Of a DNA stretch of 41,378 nucleotides, positions 19,440-28,265 are shown one piece after another; within the stretch, counting starts at the first letter, position 1, and each line of letters starts with the position of its first letter. The notes below the pieces were generated by a model. It had not been told where the DNA came from and did not search any database. It saw only the letters and a list, made by a program, of their open reading frames with translations. The stretch spans positions 1-41,378 of the forward strand of contig JALUWV010000078.1 in NCBI GenBank assembly GCA_027019335.1, read 5' to 3'. The DNA is from Sulfurimonas sp. Lineage in GTDB: Bacteria; Campylobacterota; Campylobacteria; Campylobacterales; Sulfurimonadaceae. The position numbers and the translations under genes were made by a program.

Positions 19440-19923
19440 AATTTGGCCTTATTCTATAGGATTTTCAATTATTGCAGTTTTTGGTTTTTGTGTGGCAACA
19501 GTTTTTGTTGTTGAGAGTGCAAACATACAAGAATCAAATACCTATATGACGAAGTACCAGGAAGCTGAACTCAATGCAAATCATTATATTAAAAATAGAA
19601 TTGCATTTGATAAAAAATATAAGATTACTTATGTTCCAAAAATGCTCAAAGAAGAATCAACTCTTGCCTTTAAGGTAAGTGATTTATCTGGAAAGATTGT
19701 GAAAAATGCGAAATTAACACTTCTTGTTTCTCGCCCTGAAACACATGTGTATGACCAGAAACTCCAGAGTGAAGTTTTAAAAGATGGCAATTATATTGTC
19801 CAAAATGTAAAGTTTGCGAAAAAAGGTCTTTGGGATATCATTGTTAAAGTAGAAGTGGGTAAATATAGTCGATTTTATAATATAAGAGTAGATACAAGAA
19901 ACAAAATATTTACAGAGCAATAA
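19423..19923 (+). CDS. FixH/CcoH-like protein
   Basis: A 166-residue protein with one N-terminal membrane helix (about 8-30) and a periplasmic beta-rich domain. The ESNTYMTKYQEAELNANHYI stretch after the helix and the following beta domain (KVSDLSGKIVKNAKLTLLVSRPETH, then DGNYIVQNVKFAKKGLWDIIVKV) match the FixH outline; FixH/CcoH aids cbb3 maturation and can stay with the complex. It closes the respiratory part; addB starts 6 bases after its stop. The copper-transporter gene ccoI/fixI is not in the window. Confidence 0.75.
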   Translation: MKISPKIWPYSIGFSIIAVFGFCVATVFVVESANIQESNTYMTKYQEAELNANHYIKNRIAFDKKYKITYVPKMLKEESTLAFKVSDLSGKIVKNAKLTLLVSRPETHVYDQKLQSEVLKDGNYIVQNVKFAKKGLWDIIVKVEVGKYSRFYNIRVDTRNKIFTEQ

Positions 19924-19929
19924 GAAACA

Positions 19930-22263
19930 ATGGATGAATTAACCATTGTTCTTCCCTCTGCTCGAGCTATTCGCTACGAGCAGTTACACTCCGATAGAGA
20001 AATCTCTTTTTTACCAAATTATCTTACAATGCATGAGTTTATTACAAATCTTTGTTTCGTAGAAGATTTTAAAACTATTGATGAAGATAGCCGTATCCTC
20101 TTACTCCTTGAAGCTTCAGACTTTTCTGCATTTTCTGCCCTACAAATAGAGAGAAACTTCTTTACCTTTACAAAGAATAGTACCTATATCTTTAAGTTTT
20201 TTCAAGAGTTAAGTGCGGAACTTTATGCCATAGAAGACTTAGAGAGTGCCGATAGGTATGCTGAGTATGAAGAGCATATTAGTATACTGAGAGAACTTTA
20301 TAAGCGCTATGAAAAACTCTGTTTAGAGCAAAAGGTTTTAGATAGGATTTTTTTACCTAAGCTTTATACTTTTAACACCTTTTATGCACAACAGCATACA
20401 AAAGTACTTATCAAAGTAGATGGACATTTAACCAAGTTTGAATTAGAACTTTTAGAACAAGCTTGTTACCATATGCAGGTTGAATTGCTTTTTACAACAA
20501 CACCATACAATCAAAAAATGCAAACATTTTTGAGTGATTTTAATCTTCAAGAGGGCTATGTGTATAAACTTTCATTGAATGACAAAAGTATCATTAGCCA
20601 AGAAAAAACTCTAGTAAATCAAAATATTTCGAGTGAAAGTTTAAGTGAGTCACTCTTACAAGTTGCATTTGTTCATAAAAAAGTATATGATTTTGTCCAA
20701 AAGGGCTATAAACCTGAAAAAATTGCAGTCATTTTACCTGATGAATCTTTTGCACAAATACTCAGAAGTTTTGATACCAAGGGAAATTATAACTTTGCGA
20801 TGGGTGAGCCATTTGTAAATTCACAACTTTATAATACTTTGAGTGCAAGTATCAAAGTCATAGACCAAAAATCACAAGAGAATTATCATCGAGTACAAAG
20901 AGTTGGGGAGAGTGTCTACCTGAAACTCCTTAGTATCTATAGTAAATCTTTACAAGAAGTTGATTTTCTTGCATTTTTAGAAGATTTGAGTAGTGAATTT
21001 AGCAACAAACGAGAAGTGAAAATTTTTCTTGAAGAGGTGCATAAATTTAAAAATATACTCACTTCTGTGCAAGAGATGAGTTTAAAATCTTTAATGAGTC
21101 TTTTTATGTCCCGTTTAGCTTCGAGAAGTTTAGATGATATTCGTGGTGGAAAGGTTACTGTTATGGGAGTTTTAGAAACCCGTTCGGTGAAATTTGATGG
21201 TGTTATCATTGTTGATTTTAATGATAAAAATGTACCAAAACGCAGCGATAAAGATATGTTCTTAAATACTCAAATTCGAGAAAATGCGAACCTTCCCACT
21301 ATGAGTGATAGAGAGAACTTGCAAAAACACTATTATACGATGCTCATTAATAATGCAAAAGAAGTCGCACTTACTTATGTAGATTCAAGTGAAAGCAGTG
21401 CTTCACGGTTTTTAAAGCAACTGCATATACAAACAAACAATAGATATGATGAAGTGGATTATGCCCATCTTCTCTTTAGCCAAAAAAGAGCAAAACGAGT
21501 AGAAGAAAAAGAGATACAACTCCCTTATAGTTTTAGGGATGTAAAACTCTCAAACACAAGACTCAAAACTTTCTTAACGTGTAAACGCAAGTACTACCAT
21601 GCCTATGTAGGACACCTTCGAGGGCATGAAATACCAAAAGATATGCCACAAGAGCATGAAGTTGGCAATGCTGTGCATTTGGCATTAAAAGAACTTTATA
21701 CCAAATGCAATGCGTATGACAATGTCAAAGCACTTCAAAATGATTTATCAAAAGAGTTGGATGCACAAAAGGGGAGTAGTGAGCTTGATAGTTATCTCAT
21801 TGCCTTACAAAAAAGACGGCTTGAAGCATTTTGTGAAGTAGAGATTGATCGATTTGCACAAGGCTGGGAAGTGTGGAAGTGCGAAGAGAGTTTTGAAGTT
21901 GAGTTTGCAGGCATGAAGCTTATCGGTCAAATCGATAGAATCGATAAACGCCATCATGAGATACAAGTGCTTGACTATAAAACAGGAAGCTACACACTTT
22001 ACAATAAAAACAATTTTACAGAAGCGACAGACTTTCAGCTTGAATTTTACTATCTTTTAGCAGGGGGACTGGGCAATGTGTCATGTGGCTTTTATGATTT
22101 AAAAGAGTCACAAATAATTCCAGAGAGTTTTTTACAAGAAAAATTAGCCATCTTGGAGTCTAATATCAAAGATTTACTCATGATAGAAGAGGTCAATTTT
22201 GAAAAGTGTGAAGAGACAAAACATTGTCAGTTTTGCGAATATGCAGTGATGTGCGGAAGATAA
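19930..22263 (+). CDS. addB: AddB-type helicase/nuclease subunit
   Basis: The second subunit of AddAB, which processes double-strand ends for RecA loading. The 777 residues comprise an inactivated helicase-like part with no Walker A at the N-terminus (begins MDELTIVLPSARAIRYEQ) and a C-terminal RecB-type nuclease domain. Nuclease residues seen: GNAVHLALKELY, Asp682-Tyr-Lys684 in LDYKTG, and QLEFYYL. The iron-sulfur staple cysteines are present: Cys551 (FLTCKRKYY) and Cys766, Cys769, Cys775 at the end (CQFCEYAVMC). The usual partner addA is not next to it: trkA and trkH lie between. The ribosome site (TAAGAAAC) is weak. Confidence 0.88.
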   Translation: MDELTIVLPSARAIRYEQLHSDREISFLPNYLTMHEFITNLCFVEDFKTIDEDSRILLLLEASDFSAFSALQIERNFFTFTKNSTYIFKFFQELSAELYAIEDLESADRYAEYEEHISILRELYKRYEKLCLEQKVLDRIFLPKLYTFNTFYAQQHTKVLIKVDGHLTKFELELLEQACYHMQVELLFTTTPYNQKMQTFLSDFNLQEGYVYKLSLNDKSIISQEKTLVNQNISSESLSESLLQVAFVHKKVYDFVQKGYKPEKIAVILPDESFAQILRSFDTKGNYNFAMGEPFVNSQLYNTLSASIKVIDQKSQENYHRVQRVGESVYLKLLSIYSKSLQEVDFLAFLEDLSSEFSNKREVKIFLEEVHKFKNILTSVQEMSLKSLMSLFMSRLASRSLDDIRGGKVTVMGVLETRSVKFDGVIIVDFNDKNVPKRSDKDMFLNTQIRENANLPTMSDRENLQKHYYTMLINNAKEVALTYVDSSESSASRFLKQLHIQTNNRYDEVDYAHLLFSQKRAKRVEEKEIQLPYSFRDVKLSNTRLKTFLTCKRKYYHAYVGHLRGHEIPKDMPQEHEVGNAVHLALKELYTKCNAYDNVKALQNDLSKELDAQKGSSELDSYLIALQKRRLEAFCEVEIDRFAQGWEVWKCEESFEVEFAGMKLIGQIDRIDKRHHEIQVLDYKTGSYTLYNKNNFTEATDFQLEFYYLLAGGLGNVSCGFYDLKESQIIPESFLQEKLAILESNIKDLLMIEEVNFEKCEETKHCQFCEYAVMCGR

Positions 22264-22267
22264 AATC

Positions 22268-23581
22268 ATGAATATAATAATCGCAGGTGCTGGAAAAGTT
22301 GGATTTAATCTTGCCAAAACCCTGAGTATTGGACATAATGTCACAATCATAGATAAAAACAGAGAAGCACTTCATAGGATTCAGGAGAGTTTAGACATCA
22401 TGCCTCTGAATGGGGATGTGGAGGACTCTCGAGTATATGAACACTTTGTGACAAAAAATATAGATCTTTTTATTGCTGTCACAAACGCAGATAATGTCAA
22501 TCTTGTAGCAACCCTCATGGCAGATTCTGTTTTAACAATAGGTAAAAAAATTGTGCGCATTAAAAACCATTTTTATGGGGATACTTTAGTGCAAGAAAAG
22601 CTTGATATATATAAGTTTATCTACCCAATCAAGCTAACTTCTCAAACAATTGCCTCCCTTTTAGAATATCCCCTAGCAAATAATGTGAAGTTTTTTAAAT
22701 ACACCAAACAAAGACTTATATCTATACGCTCATCGCAGATTATGCATACCAATGAAATTGATGCACAAAAAGTTGCCTTAGTTGGAATAGAACGAGATAA
22801 AATGTTTTTTATTCCTAGAGAACCGACTTTTATAGAATCTAATGATTTGGTGTATTTCTTTGGTTTAGAAGCAGATATACAAGCAGTCTGCCACAAACTT
22901 GAAAAAAATCATGAGAATAGTATACAAAGATGTGTTGTGTATGGAGCGAATGAACTCGGTACTGCTATTACGAAAGAGCTTGTGGATGCAAACAAAAGTG
23001 TGAAGCTAATAGAAAAAGATTTTGCACTCTGTGAAGCAGCTGATGAAGCTTTGAAGGGAAGGGCTTCCGTGATTTATTCTAAGTATGGTATTGAGACACT
23101 TTTTGAGGATGAGGGTTTAGAAAATGCAGATATTTTTATTTGTGCGACGGATAAAGATGAGTATAATATTGCCAAATGTCTTGAAGCACAAGCAAAAGGT
23201 ATCCCAAAAGTGATGGCAATAAACAATGAGATGGAGTACTATTCTTTGATGCATTCACTTGGAATCATTGTAGTTCGTGGGACAAAAATGAGTGCTTATA
23301 ATAAAATTATGGAAGAGATTAGTTTCAATGGTCTTGTCATAGAAAAGAGTTATTGTGGCTCAAAGGCAAATGTACAAATGCGAAAATTTTTCGCAGACTC
23401 TCCTTATATAGGCAAAAAAATAGAAGTTCCAATTGTAAAACATTCACAACTCTTCTTTTTACGTAATGAAAAACTGCACATTTGGACACAAACATTTCAA
23501 GTAGAAGAGAATGACACTATTCTTGTGTTTTGTGAAAGTAAAGAGAGTGCGAAAGTGAAGCAATGGATTTATGAACTTTAA
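22268..23581 (+). CDS. trkA: Trk potassium uptake system, NAD-binding subunit
   Basis: TrkA is the cytoplasmic gating ring of the TrkH potassium channel. The 437 residues consist of two RCK halves. The first begins IIAGAGKVGFNLA with the full glycine motif and an aspartate after strand 2 (IDKN). The second, from about 219, has YGANELGTAI, where the middle glycine is lost, and EKDFALC. Each half is followed by a TrkA-C-like domain (IGIERDKMFF and the final VEENDTILVFCE). The ATG is four bases after the addB stop; the end overlaps trkH by 11 bases. Confidence 0.93.
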   Translation: MNIIIAGAGKVGFNLAKTLSIGHNVTIIDKNREALHRIQESLDIMPLNGDVEDSRVYEHFVTKNIDLFIAVTNADNVNLVATLMADSVLTIGKKIVRIKNHFYGDTLVQEKLDIYKFIYPIKLTSQTIASLLEYPLANNVKFFKYTKQRLISIRSSQIMHTNEIDAQKVALVGIERDKMFFIPREPTFIESNDLVYFFGLEADIQAVCHKLEKNHENSIQRCVVYGANELGTAITKELVDANKSVKLIEKDFALCEAADEALKGRASVIYSKYGIETLFEDEGLENADIFICATDKDEYNIAKCLEAQAKGIPKVMAINNEMEYYSLMHSLGIIVVRGTKMSAYNKIMEEISFNGLVIEKSYCGSKANVQMRKFFADSPYIGKKIEVPIVKHSQLFFLRNEKLHIWTQTFQVEENDTILVFCESKESAKVKQWIYEL

Positions 23582-25013
23582 AAACATTATAAAAGTCCTT
23601 GCTTTGATTGGTATGACTGTCTCGCTTATCTTTTTACTTGATGTACTTGTCGGGATAATTTATCATGAGGATTATAAGAAGTTTTTGTTTTTTGATGGAC
23701 TCTTTTTTCTGATTAATCTTATACTTTTTCTTAGTTTAATGAAACATGAACTGACACTTAAAGTCAAAGATAGTATTTTAATTGTCAATTTCGTATGGAT
23801 TTTGCTCGGTATTGCAGGGGCTATCCCCTTGTATCTCTACACAAATATCTCTTTTATGTCGGCATTTTTTGAAGCGATTAGTGGTTTTACTACGACAGGG
23901 GCAACTGTTTTTAGTGACATTGAGTCTTTACCGTATATGCTTTTATTTCATCGGAGTTTAATGCACTGGATGGGTGGTCTAGGGGTTATTGTCTTAGGCG
24001 TTGGACTCCTTTCTATGATTAATCCTACAGGGAGTTTATCGCTGTTTAAAGCAGAAGCAACAGGCATTGAGTTAGAAAAACTTACACCAAAGATACGAGA
24101 TACTGCTCTGAGTTTATGGCTTGTATATTTGCTTTTGACCTTAGTTGATATGCTTTTGCTCAAGTTTTTTGGGATGAACTGGTTTGATGCACTCAATCAT
24201 GCTTTCTCAACGATTTCAACAGGAGGGTTTTCTACAAAAAATAACTCTTTAGCCTATTTTACAAACGATGGTATTATCTGGACGACAACTATCTTTATGA
24301 TGCTCTCTGGCATTAACTTTTTAGCGCATTTAAAACTCTACCATAGAGATGTGAGTGGCTATAAGTCAGAGGAAGTGCGTTGGTACTTTATACTCTTTTT
24401 CTTTTTAAGTTTGGCATTGACATTTACTCATATGGATATGAGTGGCGATAGTTTTTATGATGGGGCAAAACACTCCTTTTTTACCATAGCCTCGGTAATG
24501 ACAACCACAGGTTTTGCAACCATAGATTATGGCAACTGGTCACATCTTGCAGTTGCTATCATTTTTGTAGGGCTGATTATAGGGGGAAATGCAGGTTCAA
24601 CGGCTGGCGGTGTGAAAGTCATTCGCTATGTGATTATCTTTAAAACACTCTCTTCAGAACTCAAACGTATCTTACATCCACAGAGTATTATCTCTGTTTT
24701 TGTGGATGGAAAAAAACAAAAAGAACGGATTTTAGCTTCCACTTTTGGTTTTTTTACTCTTTTTATGCTGAGTGTTATGTTTGTGACTATCTATATTTAT
24801 GCACGAGGATTTGATGCTATGAGTGCAGTCTCGGCTGCGTTTGCGTTAGTTGGAAATATAGGGCCTGGATTTGCACTCGTTGGACCTTCTGACAATTTTG
24901 CTTTTTTTAATGATTTTGATAAGTTTTTTTTCTCCATTGCGATGATTGTTGGGAGATTAGAGATGTATACTGTGTTCGTACTTTTAAGTAGTTCTTTTTG
25001 GAGGAAATTTTAA
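23571..25013 (+). CDS. trkH: Trk potassium uptake system, membrane subunit
   Basis: A 480-residue inner-membrane potassium translocator built of four M1-P-M2 repeats. The pore-loop sequences are visible: SGFTTTGATVF (first), STGGFSTKN (second), TTTGFATIDYGNW (third) and LVGNIGPGF (fourth), plus the GGNAGSTAGGVKVIR segment typical of TrkH/KtrB. The start is inside the end of trkA; the end TAATG overlaps the addA ATG, so trkH and addA should be co-translated. Confidence 0.95.
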   Translation: MNFKNIIKVLALIGMTVSLIFLLDVLVGIIYHEDYKKFLFFDGLFFLINLILFLSLMKHELTLKVKDSILIVNFVWILLGIAGAIPLYLYTNISFMSAFFEAISGFTTTGATVFSDIESLPYMLLFHRSLMHWMGGLGVIVLGVGLLSMINPTGSLSLFKAEATGIELEKLTPKIRDTALSLWLVYLLLTLVDMLLLKFFGMNWFDALNHAFSTISTGGFSTKNNSLAYFTNDGIIWTTTIFMMLSGINFLAHLKLYHRDVSGYKSEEVRWYFILFFFLSLALTFTHMDMSGDSFYDGAKHSFFTIASVMTTTGFATIDYGNWSHLAVAIIFVGLIIGGNAGSTAGGVKVIRYVIIFKTLSSELKRILHPQSIISVFVDGKKQKERILASTFGFFTLFMLSVMFVTIYIYARGFDAMSAVSAAFALVGNIGPGFALVGPSDNFAFFNDFDKFFFSIAMIVGRLEMYTVFVLLSSSFWRKF

Positions 25014-27724
25014 TGTTTATCAATAACCTCGCCTATGAGGCAAGTGCTGGAAGTGGGAAAACTTTTATGCTCGTTGTTCGCTATCTCTCTTTACTTTTTA
25101 AAGGGGCTGAGCCTTCTAAAATCTTGGCACTTACCTTTACGAACAAAGCCGCTCGTGAGATGGGTGAACGGGTTGTTGTGACACTTGAAGAGTTAGAGTC
25201 TCGCGGTGAATTAGCAGAGATTGCAAAAGTAACACAACTAAGTGAAGCATATCTTTTACAAAATCGTCAAAGAGTACTCAATGAATTTTTAAATTCACAC
25301 TCTAAAATCATGACGATAGATAGTTTTTTTACACAAATATTGCGTAAATTTTCACTTTATGCCTCGTTAATGCCTGATTTCACTACCTTTGCCACGCAGC
25401 ATGAACTCAAACTCATGTCACGATTTTTAAAAGAAGTGAGTGTCGCAGGCAAACGCAACACCCTCATTAATCTCTCTTTAGAGTCTAACAAAAGGCTCGG
25501 AGATATTTTTCATCTTTTAGATGCCTTTTATGTCAAAAAAGAGGAACTTGCACATCTCGTTTTTACCCCACAATCACTTCAGATTCATGAAGAAAATGCC
25601 ATGCTTGCATTTGAGGGACTCAAAAAAATAGTCACATCCTGTAAGAGTGCTTCAAGTACTGTCTTAAAAGCAGTCCAAGCAGAGAACTTTGCAGCATTAC
25701 AAGCAAAGAGTTGGCTCGGCAGAGAGAGTCTCAATTATCGGACTTTTTCTAAATGTTTTACCCCTGAGATGGATAGCTATTTGCAAGCGATTCAAAATGC
25801 AGTTAAGGCATACAACAGAGCTAAAGAGCAAAACTTTTTTTATGGACTGCATGAACTTTTAGATATTTATGTCAAAAGTAAAAAAGCACTTTATATGGAA
25901 GATAGTGAACTCAGCTTTTCTGATGTGACTTCCCTTGTCTACTCAATCTTGCACCGTATCAATGATAGTGAATTTCTTTACTTCCGTTTAGATGCACAGA
26001 TAGAGCATATGCTCCTTGATGAGTTTCAAGATACCAGTATCTTGCAGTATGAGATTTTACGACCACTCATTAGTGAAATTACCTCAGGAAATGGAATTTT
26101 TGAGGATGGAAGTTTCTTTTTTGTTGGGGATGTGAAGCAGTCTATTTACCGTTTTCGTGGAGGGGTAAGTGCTTTGTTTGGAGAAGTTGTGAAGCAAAAT
26201 GCAACAAGTGTAGATAAACTTCTTACAAATTATCGTTCACAAAAAGAGGTTATCGAGTTTGTAAACCGTGCTTTTATAGAGAAGATACATGGCTATAGCC
26301 CACAGCTTGTTCGCCCTGAGGCACAAGAGGGATATGTCGCAGTTTTAGAAGATGATGCACTTTTAGAGGCAACACTAGACACGGTGAAAAGTTTTATAGA
26401 ACTCGGTGCTAATGTAGACGAGATAGCGATTTTATGTGCGACTAATGGCGATGGAGAGATGGTAAAAAATGTGCTTGAAGATGCAAGTATCGCTGTGGTA
26501 ACTGAGACTACCACAAAACTCATCAATCAAAAAAGTGTTCAAGCTATTTTAGAGTATTTGAAGTATCTTTATTTTCAAGAAGAGATTTACAAACGCAACT
26601 TCTTTGCACTCATAGACCAAGAGGTTCAGCCCTTGTATAAAGTCGATGTAAACACAAAAAAACTTGTGGATATTGTCAAAAAAGTGATAGATGAGTATGC
26701 ACTTTTTGACAACTCTTTTCACCTTATCCGATTTTTGAACACACTCTCTCGTTTTACAGATATTGAGTCGCTACTTTTTGAGTATGAACGTATAGATACC
26801 GCAGCTGCTGCTTCAGACATAAGTGGTGTACGAGTACTAACTGTGCATAAATCAAAAGGTTTGGAGTATGCTCATGTCATAGTGATGGATAGACTCAAAA
26901 AAGCTCCTGCCGCTCGTGATGCCATCATCTACGAGTATGAGGGAATCCATCTTGAAAATATCTACCTTAGAACAAAAGGACGCGATGCCCTTGATAGTGC
27001 CTATGCAAATGCTTTAGTCAAAGAGAAAAAACTTGTGTATGAAGATAACCTCAATGCTTTGTATGTCGCGTTTACACGAGCAAAAGAGAACTTAATTATC
27101 ATCAAAAAGAGTAAAGATTCGAGCTTTGATACACTTGATTTACAAGTGGGAAGTTCTGGAAAACTCTCTTGTGAAAACAGAGTACAAAAGCAAAAAAAAG
27201 CCTATGAAAAGTTAGCTTACAAAGATTTTTACTATGGAACACAAAGTGATATTTTAGCGCTTGAAAAAGAAGAAGAATCTGATTTTAATGCTATTAACTT
27301 TGGACTAGCTATGCACTATATGTTAGAGATGATGGCTGTGTTTAGCAAAGAGTATATCCCCAATGCAAAACAGATGATGCAAAATAAATTTGGTACACTC
27401 TTAGAGGCACAAGAGTTTGAGGCAATCACAAAAAGAGTGGTACAGTTGATAGAAAACAGAGAGTTCCAAGCTTTAACAGAGGGTGTATGCTATAAAGAAA
27501 AAGCCTTTAAGTATAATCAAAATCTCCGTTACATTGACTTGCTTGTCAAACATAAAGAGGGTGGATGGAATGTACTCGACTATAAAAGTTCGCTAAACTC
27601 TCAAAAACACCATATCGCACAAGTGAGTGCGTATGTAAATGCAGTCAAAGAGATAACAGGAGAGTCTGTAAGAGGCTATATCTGTTATGTTTTAGAAGAG
27701 GGTGTGCAGATAGTGAGTCTATAG
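25013..27724 (+). CDS. addA: AddA-type helicase/nuclease subunit
   Basis: UvrD-like SF1 helicase fused to a RecB-type nuclease. The 903-residue protein has Walker A ASAGSGKT (10-17), motif Ia-like LALTFTNKAAREM, Walker B DEFQDTS (from Asp336), motif III VKQSIYRFRGG, motif IV NYRS, motif V TVHKSKGLEYAHVIV, motif VI LYVAFTRAKENL, and nuclease residues in LDYKSS (Asp856, Lys858) with QVSAYV. I start it at ATG 25013, since GAGGAAA at 25001-25007 is well spaced for it; an in-frame TTG at 24998 lies ahead of that site. It is shorter than Bacillus AddA, as known for Campylobacterota. Confidence 0.92.
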   Translation: MFINNLAYEASAGSGKTFMLVVRYLSLLFKGAEPSKILALTFTNKAAREMGERVVVTLEELESRGELAEIAKVTQLSEAYLLQNRQRVLNEFLNSHSKIMTIDSFFTQILRKFSLYASLMPDFTTFATQHELKLMSRFLKEVSVAGKRNTLINLSLESNKRLGDIFHLLDAFYVKKEELAHLVFTPQSLQIHEENAMLAFEGLKKIVTSCKSASSTVLKAVQAENFAALQAKSWLGRESLNYRTFSKCFTPEMDSYLQAIQNAVKAYNRAKEQNFFYGLHELLDIYVKSKKALYMEDSELSFSDVTSLVYSILHRINDSEFLYFRLDAQIEHMLLDEFQDTSILQYEILRPLISEITSGNGIFEDGSFFFVGDVKQSIYRFRGGVSALFGEVVKQNATSVDKLLTNYRSQKEVIEFVNRAFIEKIHGYSPQLVRPEAQEGYVAVLEDDALLEATLDTVKSFIELGANVDEIAILCATNGDGEMVKNVLEDASIAVVTETTTKLINQKSVQAILEYLKYLYFQEEIYKRNFFALIDQEVQPLYKVDVNTKKLVDIVKKVIDEYALFDNSFHLIRFLNTLSRFTDIESLLFEYERIDTAAAASDISGVRVLTVHKSKGLEYAHVIVMDRLKKAPAARDAIIYEYEGIHLENIYLRTKGRDALDSAYANALVKEKKLVYEDNLNALYVAFTRAKENLIIIKKSKDSSFDTLDLQVGSSGKLSCENRVQKQKKAYEKLAYKDFYYGTQSDILALEKEEESDFNAINFGLAMHYMLEMMAVFSKEYIPNAKQMMQNKFGTLLEAQEFEAITKRVVQLIENREFQALTEGVCYKEKAFKYNQNLRYIDLLVKHKEGGWNVLDYKSSLNSQKHHIAQVSAYVNAVKEITGESVRGYICYVLEEGVQIVSL

Positions 27725-27733
27725 TTGGGGTAG

Positions 27734-27767
27734 TATAATCTCTTTTTAACCACGTATTCTGTATAAT
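27734..27767 (+). promoter_or_regulatory. tandem -10 boxes ahead of rppH
   Basis: Two perfect TATAAT hexamers, 27734-27739 and 27762-27767, lie in the 70-base gap after addA. Both are preceded by GT, and the second is followed by CGC exactly like the ilvD box. They would start transcripts about 50 and 20 bases ahead of the rppH ATG. No terminator is visible after addA. Confidence 0.55.
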
Positions 27768-27794
27768 CGCGACAATTATTATATAGGTGTATTT

Positions 27795-28265
27795 ATGAAT
27801 AAAAAAGGTTCCTATCGTCCTAATGTGGCTATGATTATTGTTTCTGATAAATATCCAGAGAAAAAAGAGATATTTATTGCACAGAGAAATGATTTGCAAG
27901 ATATTTGGCAGTTTCCTCAGGGTGGAATTGACCAAGGTGAAGAGGTAAAAGAGGCTCTTTTTCGTGAGATGAAAGAGGAAATTGGTACGGATGATGCAAG
28001 CATTATTGCTGAGTATCCTGAGTGGATTTCTTATGATTTTCCTGCAAAGATTGCGAGTAAAATGAAGCCATATATTGGGCAAACACAGCGTTATTTTTTA
28101 ATGAAGTTTCATAAAGATGCAGTAGTAAATATTGAAACGGAGCATCCTGAATTTATGGGATTTAAGTTTGTTAATGTTGATGAAGTTTTAGATATGACAG
28201 CGCATTTTAAAAAGCCTGTGTATGAAAAAGTAGTCAATTACTTTAAAAATGAAGGACTTTTATAG
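27795..28265 (+). CDS. rppH: RNA pyrophosphohydrolase (Nudix)
   Basis: Removes pyrophosphate from the 5' end of mRNA to trigger decay, and can hydrolyse dinucleoside polyphosphates. The 156 residues contain the N-terminal YRPNVAMII, the strand WQFPQGGID and a full Nudix box from Gly43 to Thr65 with all metal-binding glutamates (REMKEEIG). Its H. pylori counterpart was named an invasion protein (InvA). ATG follows a weak AGG ribosome site. It is the first gene of rppH-lysC-hobA-holB-folP, an order I recall from H. pylori. Confidence 0.93.
   Translation: MNKKGSYRPNVAMIIVSDKYPEKKEIFIAQRNDLQDIWQFPQGGIDQGEEVKEALFREMKEEIGTDDASIIAEYPEWISYDFPAKIASKMKPYIGQTQRYFLMKFHKDAVVNIETEHPEFMGFKFVNVDEVLDMTAHFKKPVYEKVVNYFKNEGLL

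Noticed and set aside
24998..25012. Earlier TTG start for addA
   Set aside because: The GAGGAAA ribosome site lies after this codon and properly ahead of ATG 25013.
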